From Draconibacterium sp. (lineage in GTDB: Bacteria; Bacteroidota; Bacteroidia; Bacteroidales; Prolixibacteraceae): DNA of 34,390 nt. Below are positions 16,066 to 23,077 of the stretch, piece after piece. The stretch's first letter is position 1, and every line of letters begins with the position of its first letter. The stretch spans positions 1 through 34,390 of the forward strand of contig WOYV01000053.1 in the NCBI GenBank assembly GCA_011620585.1. The letters run 5' to 3'. The notes under the pieces are model-generated. The model saw only the letters and a program-made list of their open reading frames with translations, did no database searches and had not been told where the DNA came from. The translations under genes were made by a program, and so were the position numbers.

Positions 16066-16096
16066 AATATAGAATAATAAACATGAAAAGATCAAA
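16064..16096 (-). promoter_or_regulatory. Promoter of the metal-uptake operon
   Basis: On the minus strand TTTG (16093-16096) is separated by 21 bases from TATATTTG (16064-16071), a full match to the Bacteroidota sigma-ABfr type promoter (TTTG, about 19-21 bases, TAnnTTTG). The expected start falls near 16057, giving a leader of about 30 bases to the Fur-family ATG. Confidence 0.65.
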
Positions 16097-16280
16097 TGTT
16101 GTCTCAAAAAAGAGAAAAAAGTACTAAAAAGGATACAGAAATTTCTTAACGTTTCCGTTTATAAGAATCCTGAACTATTTTATTGAGAAAGTTGCTTACT
16201 ATCTCAATACTATGGAATTGTCGGACAAAATCATTGTCGTTTAATAAAACCGAAAGAAATTGAAATCATATTAGACTTTC

Positions 16281-16312
16281 AAAGAAAAAGGCCCCGCAGT
16301 TTAGCGAAGCCT
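16281..16312 (-). terminator. Terminator of the korAB operon
   Basis: On the minus strand AGGCTTCGC and GCGGGGCCT pair completely, counting two G-U wobbles, around a 6-base loop, and five T residues then CTTT follow. On the plus strand the same positions would be two A-C mismatches, which shows the working direction. It lies 28 bp past the korB stop. Confidence 0.85.
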
Positions 16313-16339
16313 CTCTTTATTTTATTCAGAACAAATTAT

Positions 16340-17386
16340 CTACAAACATTTTGAAACAGTAACGTTTTTGTTTCCGGTTACTTCCCAGGTATTTCCCGAC
16401 TTGAGCAGGTCATCTACACACGTAATTTTTCGGGTTTCCTGTACACGTTTAATCTGAGCTTCCATTTCAACATCATAAACAGGGGCCGGAACAGCACGAA
16501 TTACACCAAAGGCAACCGGCATGTCGGGCAGTTTCATATTAATTAACGCCATATGCAACGAAGGATCAGGCTCGGTAACATCGTGAACCAGAATATCATC
16601 TTCTGTTACACCATTTTCACCAATTACTGCAACCCGTAGTTTTCCCTTTTCGAATGTTAGCCCTTTTTCATTGTTTTCGCCAAACAACATGGGTTTTCCA
16701 TGCTCCAGAATCAATTGGCGCTCGGCCCTGAAATTAGGATCGGCAATTGCTGAGTGGATGCCGTTGTTAAAGATCACACAGTTTTGTAATACTTCAACCA
16801 CTGAAGTTCCCTGGTGTTTTTGTGCTTCTTCGAAAACGGCCTGGCTAAGTTTCAGGTTTCCGTCGATCGAGCGGGCGAAGAAACTACCACGTGCACCGAT
16901 CACCAGTTGACCTGGAACAAACGGATCTTCCACGGTACCAAAAGGTGATGTTTTACTTACAAAACCACGGTCGGAAGTTGGCGAATATTGTCCTTTGGTT
17001 AACCCGTAAATACGGTTATTAAACACAATCATATTCAAATTAATGTTCCGCCGGATTACATGGATAAAATGATTCCCGCCAATTGCCATTGCATCGCCGT
17101 CGCCGGTCATCACCCAAACACTCAGGTCGGGATTCGCGATTTTTACACCTGAAGCTATAGCAGCCGCACGACCATGAATGGTATGAAAACCAAATGTATT
17201 CATATAATACGGGAAACGTGACGAACAACCAATACCTGAAATTACCGCAAACTTTTCTTTTGGAATTCCCATGTCGGCCATGGTACGTTGCACGGCATTC
17301 AAAATGGCATAGTCGCCGCAACCGGCACACCATCGTACTTCGTTATCGTTCTTAAAATCTTTTATGGTATATTTTATCTCAGTCAT
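16340..17386 (-). CDS. korB: 2-oxoglutarate:ferredoxin oxidoreductase, beta subunit
   Basis: The 348-residue beta subunit binds thiamine diphosphate and one 4Fe-4S cluster and, with KorA, converts 2-oxoglutarate and CoA to succinyl-CoA while reducing ferredoxin (reversible in anaerobes). WCAGCGDYAIL holds C20 and C23; C54 (GIGCSSRFP) and C203 (LQNCVIFNNG) complete the four cysteine ligands. GDGDAMAIGGNHF at 95-107, followed by VFNNRIYGLTKGQ, is the ThDP/Mg-binding motif. HTIHGRAAAIASGVK is the other typical block. It starts 3 bp after korA ends, so the pair is translationally coupled. No delta/ferredoxin subunit gene lies beside it, so this is the two-subunit KorAB form. Other 2-oxoacids are possible substrates, but the wording matches Kor. 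Confidence 0.93.
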   Translation of the reverse strand: MTEIKYTIKDFKNDNEVRWCAGCGDYAILNAVQRTMADMGIPKEKFAVISGIGCSSRFPYYMNTFGFHTIHGRAAAIASGVKIANPDLSVWVMTGDGDAMAIGGNHFIHVIRRNINLNMIVFNNRIYGLTKGQYSPTSDRGFVSKTSPFGTVEDPFVPGQLVIGARGSFFARSIDGNLKLSQAVFEEAQKHQGTSVVEVLQNCVIFNNGIHSAIADPNFRAERQLILEHGKPMLFGENNEKGLTFEKGKLRVAVIGENGVTEDDILVHDVTEPDPSLHMALINMKLPDMPVAFGVIRAVPAPVYDVEMEAQIKRVQETRKITCVDDLLKSGNTWEVTGNKNVTVSKCL

Positions 17387-17389
17387 TGT

Positions 17390-19228
17390 TTAGTCCTCCA
17401 GTAATTTGTTGACACTTTCTTTCAGTTCACTCACGGTGAAAGGCAAACCTTTAACCTTATTTGCCTGATAGTAAGTAAATCCCGGAACTTTGTCGCGCAA
17501 ATAGCCGGCAAACTGTCCCATATTCAACTCGCAAACTATAATCTTTTTGTATCTGCCAAACACTTCGCGTGTATTCTTTGGCAGTGGTTTGATGTAATTA
17601 AAATGTGCCAAACTCACATCTTTACCTTCCTTACGTAGTTCGCGCACGGCACTTATCAGGTGACCGTATGTTCCGCCCCAGCCAACCATTAATATTTCGC
17701 CATCGCCGTCGCCACATACTTCAAGGTCAGGAATCATATCGGCTACTTTCTGTACTTTGCCTTCGCGAATTTCAGTGTTGATTTGGTGATTCTCCGGATC
17801 GTGGCTAACGGTACCTTCAGCATTTTTCTCAAGGCCGCCAATTCGATGTTCAAATCCTTTCATTCCGGGGAAAGCCCACTCGCGTGCGAGTGTGTTTTCG
17901 TCGCGCTGATATGGTTTGAATGTTTCAGGATTTTTCGCAATTCGTGGAGTAATGCCAGGAAGATCAGACACACTCGGAATTTTCCAGGGTTCGCTTCCAT
18001 TTCCAAGAAATCCATCGGTTAAAAGAATTACCGGCACCATCCGTTCGAGCGCAATTTTCGAAGCCATAAATGCATAATAGAAACAATCGGAAGGAGTACT
18101 GGCGGCCAGCACTACAACCGGGCTTTCGCCATTTCTGCCAGTTAAGGCCTGTAACAAATCCGATTGTTCGGTTTTTGTTGGCAAACCAGTGGATGGGCCA
18201 CCTCGCTGAACGTTAACAATTACCAGGGGTAACTCAGCCATAACAGCCAAACCTATTGCTTCTGATTTCAGTGCCAAACCAGGCCCCGAAGTGCTGGTGA
18301 TTGCCAAACTTCCTGTAAATGCTGCACCAATCGCAGAGGTGATTCCTGCAATTTCATCTTCGGCCTGAAAGGTTTTCACACCGAGGTCTTTTCTTTCCGA
18401 CAAAGCGGTAAGAATATCGGTAGCCGGAGTAATAGGATAGGATCCAAGGAACAATTGCAGGCCCGATTTTTCGGCTGCCGCCAGAAAACCCCAGGCAGTT
18501 GCATGGTTTCCATTTATATTGCGGTAGGTTCCGTTTTCAATTTCGGCTGGATGAACCAGGTAGGTAGGTGTCATGTGCTGCATGTTCATTCCGTAGTTGT
18601 AACCATCGTGCAACACTTTGATATTCGAATCGATTACAACCGGTTTTTTCTTGAACTTGCCTCTTATAAATTCTTCGATATAATCCAACGGGCGGTTGAA
18701 CATCCAGCAAACCAGGCCAAGCGCAAACATATTTTTGCTACGGAGCACCGATTTACTATCGAGACCAAATTCTTTCAAACCCTCTTGTGTTAAGCTTGAA
18801 ATTGGCACTGGTATTTTGAAATAATCTTCCAATCCCAACTCACCAAACACATCGTCGGTAGCAAAATTGGCTTTTCTAAGATTTTTTTCAGTAAAGGAAT
18901 CCACATCATAGATAATCGTGGCGCCCGGTTTCACAAAACGGGCGTTTGCCTTTACTGCCGCAGGATTCATGGCAACCAATACATGTGCATAGTCTCCCGG
19001 TGTATTGATCATTTTGTGCCCGAATTGAACCTGAAATCCTGAAACGCCACCCACGGTGCCCTGTGGTGCACGAATTTCAGACGGATAGTCCGGGAATGTT
19101 GAAATATCATTTCCAAGAAGCGCAGTGGCATCTGAAAACAAGGTCCCGGTCAACTGCATCCCATCTCCCGAATCACCCGAGAACCGTATCGCAACTTCTT
19201 CCAGTTCTATTACTTTAGTTTCTTTCAT
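17390..19228 (-). CDS. korA: 2-oxoglutarate:ferredoxin oxidoreductase, alpha subunit with fused gamma domain
   Basis: The 612-residue protein has an N-terminal gamma domain (about 8-190: AIRFSGDSGDGMQLTGTL, IRAPQGTVGGVSGFQVQFG, ALVAMNPAAVKANARFV-like segment) fused to the alpha subunit (about 235-612: GNHATAWGFLAAAEKSG, GSYPITPATDIL, FQAEDEIAGITSAIGAAFTG, TSTSGPGLALKSEAIGLA, VNVQRGGPSTGLPTKTEQSDL). The fusion and length are standard for KorA of Bacteroidota. The PITPAT and EDE segments contact ThDP and substrate at the interface with KorB. It is the first gene of a two-gene operon. The upstream 317 bp carry two candidate -7 boxes on this strand (19321-19328 and 19451-19458). The enzyme implies a ferredoxin-linked, anaerobic or facultative central metabolism. 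Confidence 0.93.
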   Translation of the reverse strand: MKETKVIELEEVAIRFSGDSGDGMQLTGTLFSDATALLGNDISTFPDYPSEIRAPQGTVGGVSGFQVQFGHKMINTPGDYAHVLVAMNPAAVKANARFVKPGATIIYDVDSFTEKNLRKANFATDDVFGELGLEDYFKIPVPISSLTQEGLKEFGLDSKSVLRSKNMFALGLVCWMFNRPLDYIEEFIRGKFKKKPVVIDSNIKVLHDGYNYGMNMQHMTPTYLVHPAEIENGTYRNINGNHATAWGFLAAAEKSGLQLFLGSYPITPATDILTALSERKDLGVKTFQAEDEIAGITSAIGAAFTGSLAITSTSGPGLALKSEAIGLAVMAELPLVIVNVQRGGPSTGLPTKTEQSDLLQALTGRNGESPVVVLAASTPSDCFYYAFMASKIALERMVPVILLTDGFLGNGSEPWKIPSVSDLPGITPRIAKNPETFKPYQRDENTLAREWAFPGMKGFEHRIGGLEKNAEGTVSHDPENHQINTEIREGKVQKVADMIPDLEVCGDGDGEILMVGWGGTYGHLISAVRELRKEGKDVSLAHFNYIKPLPKNTREVFGRYKKIIVCELNMGQFAGYLRDKVPGFTYYQANKVKGLPFTVSELKESVNKLLED

Positions 19229-19320
19229 TTTAAAAAAATTGTCAGTTCATATCAGTTTATGCGCCGCTCCGAAAAACAAACCGGCGAGCTCATTTATTCA
19301 TCCAATTTTTTGAGTCTTCT

Positions 19321-19328
19321 CAAAGGTA
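19321..19328 (-). promoter_or_regulatory. Candidate -7 box for korAB
   Basis: On the minus strand it reads TACCTTTG, an exact TAnnTTTG match, 93 bases before the korA ATG. The -33 side is only TGTT/GTTT-like at 20 bases. Confidence 0.4.
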
Positions 19329-19487
19329 AGTTTCATTTTCAAAGATTAAAACATTTAACCAACAGGTAGCATAAAAAAAACGACTCTAAAACTAATAAGA
19401 CATAATTTCAGAACCGATTTTGCTGATGGTTGATTGCTTTGTAAGAGCAGCAAATGTAATGATTATTTGATAAGATGATTTATGACA

Positions 19488-19519
19488 TTTACGAATGTTT
19501 TAGGTATTTTGTACTTTTG
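19488..19519 (+). promoter_or_regulatory. Promoter of the gamma-carbonic-anhydrase-like gene
   Basis: TTTA (19488-19491), 20 bases, then TACTTTTG (19512-19519), an exact TAnnTTTG match with a 3-of-4 -33 element. The start would fall near 19526, about 20 bases before the ATG. Confidence 0.55.
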
Positions 19520-19545
19520 TATCCTATTTAAAATCAATACAGATA

Positions 19546-20067
19546 ATGGCGCTGATAAAAACACTGAGAGGGAAGACACCGAAGCTTGGAAAAGATTGTT
19601 TTTTAGCTGAAACAGCTACGTTGATAGGCGATGTGGAGATTGGAAACAACTGTAGCATCTGGTACAGTGCGGTGGTACGCGGCGATGTGCATTACATCCG
19701 AATCGGGAACAATACCAATGTGCAGGACAATGCTACCATTCATGCCACTTACCAGAAATCGCCAACCAACATTGGCAATAACGTTACCATTGCACACGGG
19801 GCCATTATTCATGGTTGTACTTTACACGATAATGTGATGATCGGGATGAATGCGGTAATCCTCGACGATGCGGTAGTGGAAAGCAATTCAATTGTAGCTG
19901 CCGGTTCGGTCGTTACCAAAGGAACCGTTGTTGAATCGGGCAGTGTTTATGCCGGCATTCCGGCCAAAAAAGTAAAAGACATTAGTCGCGAATTGCTGAA
20001 TGGTGAAGTGATCCGGATTGCAAACGCCTACCACATGTATTCTGCCTGGTATAAGGAAGACGAATAA
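19546..20067 (+). CDS. Gamma-carbonic-anhydrase-like hexapeptide-repeat protein
   Basis: The 173-residue cytoplasmic protein folds as a left-handed parallel beta-helix, seen in repeated hexapeptides (IGDVEIGNNCSIWYSAVVRGD, IGNNVTIAHGAIIHGCTLHDNVMIGMNAVI, VVESNSIVAAGSVVTKGTVV). H66, H84 and H89 (TIHATY, IAHGAIIHG) are the three histidines that bind zinc or iron across subunits in gamma-carbonic anhydrases of the YrdA/CaiE/PaaY type. The trimer is expected from the family. Catalytic carbonic anhydrase activity is not guaranteed; many family members are inactive or act as thioesterases. The C-terminal helix RELLNGEVIRIANAYHMY closes the helix. It has its own promoter and lies 140 bp upstream of the nucleotidyltransferase gene, which also has its own promoter. 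Confidence 0.9.
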   Translation: MALIKTLRGKTPKLGKDCFLAETATLIGDVEIGNNCSIWYSAVVRGDVHYIRIGNNTNVQDNATIHATYQKSPTNIGNNVTIAHGAIIHGCTLHDNVMIGMNAVILDDAVVESNSIVAAGSVVTKGTVVESGSVYAGIPAKKVKDISRELLNGEVIRIANAYHMYSAWYKEDE

Positions 20068-20150
20068 CCTGCTTCATGCCTCACCTCTGAATATCTGCTT
20101 TCATCTTGTTTTTAACACAGCTTTAAATCGAATTAAAAAACAATTTAAGA

Positions 20151-20182
20151 ATTGGCAATTCCTTATTGTTCGTTTACATTTG
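20151..20182 (+). promoter_or_regulatory. Promoter of the nucleotidyltransferase-kinase pair
   Basis: ATTG (20151-20154), 20 bases, then TACATTTG (20175-20182), an exact -7 match. The predicted start is near 20189, about 20 bases before the ATG at 20208. Confidence 0.6.
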
Positions 20183-20207
20183 CGCAAAACAAAAATCTTC
20201 GAATTAT

Positions 20208-21110
20208 ATGAAACCAACACTTTTGATACTTGCTGCCGGAATGGGAAGCCGTTTTGGCGGACTCAAACAAGTAGAACCGGTAGGCCCAAATGGCGAAGCC
20301 ATCATCGATTATACTATTTACGACGCTATTCGTGCCGGATTTGGGAAGGTGGTTTTTATTATTCGCGAAAGTTTTGCTGATGCCTTTCGTGAAAAGTTTG
20401 ATGCCAAATTAAAAGGTAAGATTGAAGTGGAATACGTTTACCAGGAGCTGGACAATCTTCCTGCCGGGTTCAGTTTACCCGAAGGAAGGGAAAAACCCTG
20501 GGGCACCGGGCATGCCATTTTGGTGGCCAAAGATGCCATTAAGGAACCGTTCTGCGCACTCAATGCCGACGATTTTTACGGGAAAAAGGCGTACCAGGTG
20601 ATGGCTGATTTTTTAACCTCGTCACCTAACGAAAACGAATATTCGATGGTAGGCTATCAATTAAACAAAACGCTTTCCGATTTTGGATCTGTTTCGCGTG
20701 GTTTGTGCGATGTGGATGAAAACGACCTACTCGTAAAAATTGTTGAAACCACTAAAATCTTCAAAAAAGGCGATGCCGTAATTTCTATGGAAGACGATGG
20801 TCGTGAAACGCTGCTAACCGGAAACGAAAGTGCGTCGATGAATATCTGGGGATTTAAACCATCTTTGTTTGCGACTCTCGAAGAAAAGTTCACCGAATTT
20901 CTAAAAACGGAAATTAATAAGCCAAAATCGGAAATCTATATTCCTTCGGTAGTTTTCGAGATTATCCAGGAAGGCAAAGGAACGGTTAAAGTTTTAAAAG
21001 CCGATTCTCCCTGGTTTGGGGTTACTTACCAGGACGACAAGCCATTGGTAGTGAATAAAATCAATCAACTTATCGAAGCCGGGGAATATCCCCACAAACT
21101 CTGGGATTAA
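20208..21110 (+). CDS. Sugar-1-phosphate nucleotidyltransferase
   Basis: Starting at the ATG at 20208 gives 300 residues; the frame is open to 20166, but the Rossmann-like start MKPTLLILAAGMGSRFGG fixes the beginning. The GxGxRF signature with GGLKQVEPVGPNGEAIIDYTI, the catalytic Asp region CALNADDFYG (about 116-125) and the later strand VSRGLCDVDEN identify a nucleotidyltransferase of the GlmU/RmlA fold that joins a nucleoside triphosphate to a sugar 1-phosphate. The sugar is not readable. It lies 40 bp upstream of a NahK-like sugar 1-kinase, which should make its substrate: the kinase yields sugar 1-phosphate and this enzyme yields the NDP-sugar. GlcNAc/GalNAc or MurNAc salvage is the likely setting (inference). 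Confidence 0.88.
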   Translation: MKPTLLILAAGMGSRFGGLKQVEPVGPNGEAIIDYTIYDAIRAGFGKVVFIIRESFADAFREKFDAKLKGKIEVEYVYQELDNLPAGFSLPEGREKPWGTGHAILVAKDAIKEPFCALNADDFYGKKAYQVMADFLTSSPNENEYSMVGYQLNKTLSDFGSVSRGLCDVDENDLLVKIVETTKIFKKGDAVISMEDDGRETLLTGNESASMNIWGFKPSLFATLEEKFTEFLKTEINKPKSEIYIPSVVFEIIQEGKGTVKVLKADSPWFGVTYQDDKPLVVNKINQLIEAGEYPHKLWD

Positions 21111-21150
21111 TCTCTTTAATCGATATATTTGATTGAAGTAAAAAAGCATC

Positions 21151-22242
21151 ATGAATAACGATCTGATAAAAATTGCACAACACTTTCAACTGGAGGGTGA
21201 AATCGCAAATGTAAAACCGTTGGGGGAAGGATTTATCAACGATACCTTCCTTATTTCTACAAAGGGCCCCTCACCCCGTTATATTCTGCAACGAAAGAAC
21301 AAAAAGATCTTCTCGCCGATTCCGGCCATGATGGACAATATCGAAAAAGTCTGTCAGCATATAAAGAAGAAAGTTGTGGCAACGGGTGGAGATCCCATGC
21401 GTGAAGCAATGACCGTGATTCCTTCAATAAATGGCAAACTGTATTTTCTGGATGAACAGGAAGAATATTGGGCCGTTTGTCTGTTTATCGAAAATACCAT
21501 GGCATATGAAGCAGCCAAAACACCCGAGTTGGCCTATTCAGGCGGGAAAGGAATCGGACGTTTCCAATCGCTGGTTTCCGATCTTAAAGAACCGCTCGTT
21601 AATATTTTGCCCGGTTTCCATGATATCCGTTTCCGATACGGTCAGTGGGACAAAGTTCTCGCTAATGATCCCGTAGGAAGAAAGGCAGAAGTTAGCGCCG
21701 AAATCGAGTGGATAGAAAGCAGAAAAGCTGAAATGCTCGCGTTTTGGGCCTTGGTAGAAAACCGTGAAATTCCAACCCGTGTTAGCCACAACGATACTAA
21801 GATCAATAACATTCTGTTTGATAAAAAAGGCGACGTATTGTGTGTTATCGATTTGGATACCGTACTGAGCAGCACTGTACTGAATGATTTTGGCGATGCC
21901 ATGCGCACTTACACAAACACCGGGTTGGAAGACGATGAAAATCTTGAGAATGTATCAATGGATATACAGATCTTCGAGGCTTTTACAAAAGGTTATCTCG
22001 AAGAAACATCGTGGTTCCTGAACTCAAAGGAAATTGAATATTTAGCGTTTTCAGCCCGGTACATAACCTACGAACAGGTGCTCCGTTTTTTAATGGATTA
22101 CATTGATGGCGACAGATACTATAAAATTAAATCTGCCGCTCACAACCTGGCGCGGGCACGGGCCCAGTATAAACTTTTACAAAGCATGGAATCCCAGTAC
22201 GGGGAAATGCAGCAGATAGTAAGGAAATACATTAAGCTTTAG
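21151..22242 (+). CDS. nahK: NahK-like N-acetylhexosamine 1-kinase (APH fold)
   Basis: The 363-residue protein closely matches what I remember of Bifidobacterium NahK (about 360). The N-lobe has LGEGFINDTFLIST (glycine loop) and YILQRKNKKIF. The C-lobe has the catalytic HNDTKINNIL (H213, N214, D215) and VIDLDTV (D234/D236, Mg binding), then NDFGDAMRTY and EQVLRFLMDYIDGDRYY. NahK phosphorylates the anomeric carbon of GlcNAc, GalNAc and related sugars. The more distant AmgK, acting on MurNAc/GlcNAc in cell-wall recycling, also belongs to this fold. Pairing with the nucleotidyltransferase gene upstream indicates a sugar-to-NDP-sugar salvage route. Its stop codon overlaps the stop of murI on the other strand (TTAG at 22239-22242). 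Substrate choice needs assay. Confidence 0.85.
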   Translation: MNNDLIKIAQHFQLEGEIANVKPLGEGFINDTFLISTKGPSPRYILQRKNKKIFSPIPAMMDNIEKVCQHIKKKVVATGGDPMREAMTVIPSINGKLYFLDEQEEYWAVCLFIENTMAYEAAKTPELAYSGGKGIGRFQSLVSDLKEPLVNILPGFHDIRFRYGQWDKVLANDPVGRKAEVSAEIEWIESRKAEMLAFWALVENREIPTRVSHNDTKINNILFDKKGDVLCVIDLDTVLSSTVLNDFGDAMRTYTNTGLEDDENLENVSMDIQIFEAFTKGYLEETSWFLNSKEIEYLAFSARYITYEQVLRFLMDYIDGDRYYKIKSAAHNLARARAQYKLLQSMESQYGEMQQIVRKYIKL

Positions 22243-23066
22243 TAGGAAACGGTGATCGCATCCACTTCGCGCCCCATAAATAAAGAAGCTTTGCCGGTAA
22301 AATTGTCGGCTGCCTCGGTGGTTCTGAAATCCACTTTTCCACCACGGGAAAGACGTTCTTCCATTTCGGGGTGACGCGCCAGATAATCAAGCAGTTTTTC
22401 GGCAATAATATGTCCCTGTTTAAGTATTTCGATATGAGGTGGAACATACTTTCGGATCAGGTTTTCGAGTAAAGGATAATGTGTGCAACCCAAAATCAGG
22501 GTATCGATGTCAGGATCTTTTTCCAATACATTTTTAATGTTCTTTCTTACAAAGTAATCAGCGCCTTCTGTATCAATTTCGTTATTTTCGACTAAAGGCA
22601 CCCACATTGGACATGCCTCCTGTACCGTAGATTTCACATGGCCTCCCGACCACTTTTCAAGTTCGATCGGGTACGATTCCGAAACCACCGTGCCAACTGT
22701 TCCAAGCACCCCCACATGACCGTTTTTTGTTATCTCGGCCACTTTCTCCACGCTGGGCCTGATTACTCCGAGCACACGCCGGTCGGGAGCGATATGAGGA
22801 AGATCGAGCATTTGAATATTTCGCAAAGCTTTGGCCGAAGCCGTATTACATGCAATAATAACAAGTGGGCACCCCTGATCAAACAAATAGTTAACAGCCT
22901 GCAAAGTGTATTTGTAAACCACGTCAAACGAGCGGGTTCCATACGGTGTACGCGCATTATCGCCCAAATACAGAAAATCGTACTTGGGCAAGGTTTTTAA
23001 CAGTTCTTTTAGTACAGTAAGTCCACCGTAACCAGAATCAAAAACACCGATTGGGGCCTGTTTCAT
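22239..23066 (-). CDS. murI: Glutamate racemase
   Basis: The 275-residue cytoplasmic enzyme makes D-glutamate for peptidoglycan. IGVFDSGYGGLTVL holds the first catalytic Asp and the Ser. ACNTAS at 72-77 gives C73, and LGCTHYPLL at 192-200 gives C194, with H196; these are the two catalytic cysteines. Length is normal. The gene follows the GT3 glycogen synthase by 11 bp on the same strand, so the two share a transcript starting near 24950. Its stop overlaps that of the convergent NahK gene by 3 bases. In many Bacteroidota this gene directly follows ompH; here glycogen synthase and a terminator intervene. Confidence 0.95.
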   Translation of the reverse strand: MKQAPIGVFDSGYGGLTVLKELLKTLPKYDFLYLGDNARTPYGTRSFDVVYKYTLQAVNYLFDQGCPLVIIACNTASAKALRNIQMLDLPHIAPDRRVLGVIRPSVEKVAEITKNGHVGVLGTVGTVVSESYPIELEKWSGGHVKSTVQEACPMWVPLVENNEIDTEGADYFVRKNIKNVLEKDPDIDTLILGCTHYPLLENLIRKYVPPHIEILKQGHIIAEKLLDYLARHPEMEERLSRGGKVDFRTTEAADNFTGKASLFMGREVDAITVSY

Positions 23067-23077
23067 TTCTTAGTTGT

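Larger units (their letters stand above)
16029..16339. other. Intergenic region between korB and the Fur-family operon
   Basis: The 311-bp gap holds the operon promoter and operator candidate (16029-16096) and the korAB terminator (16281-16312). The middle, 16097-16280, is AT-rich with only a 7-bp inverted repeat (ATTGAGA 16182-16188 / TCTCAAT 16202-16208). I see no ORF or structured RNA there. Confidence 0.55.
19229..19545. other. Divergent regulatory region between korA and the gamma-carbonic-anhydrase gene
   Basis: The 317-bp gap contains the korA -7 candidate (19321-19328), a second minus-strand exact match TACATTTG (19451-19458) and the plus-strand promoter at 19488-19519. A 7-bp inverted repeat (TTTGCTG 19419-19425 / CAGCAAA 19448-19454) overlaps the edge of the second box. 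The korA leader contains a 13-codon frame (near 19240-19285, minus strand) that I regard as chance. Confidence 0.5.

Noticed and set aside
16182-16208. 7-bp inverted repeat ATTGAGA / TCTCAAT between korB and the Fur-family operon
   Set aside because: It is short, AT-rich, with a 13-base loop and no T tract or nearby promoter; likely chance.
19240-19285. Possible 13-codon leader peptide before korA (minus strand)
   Set aside because: It lacks a run of regulatory codons, has no terminator/antiterminator pair beside it, and its length is what chance gives.
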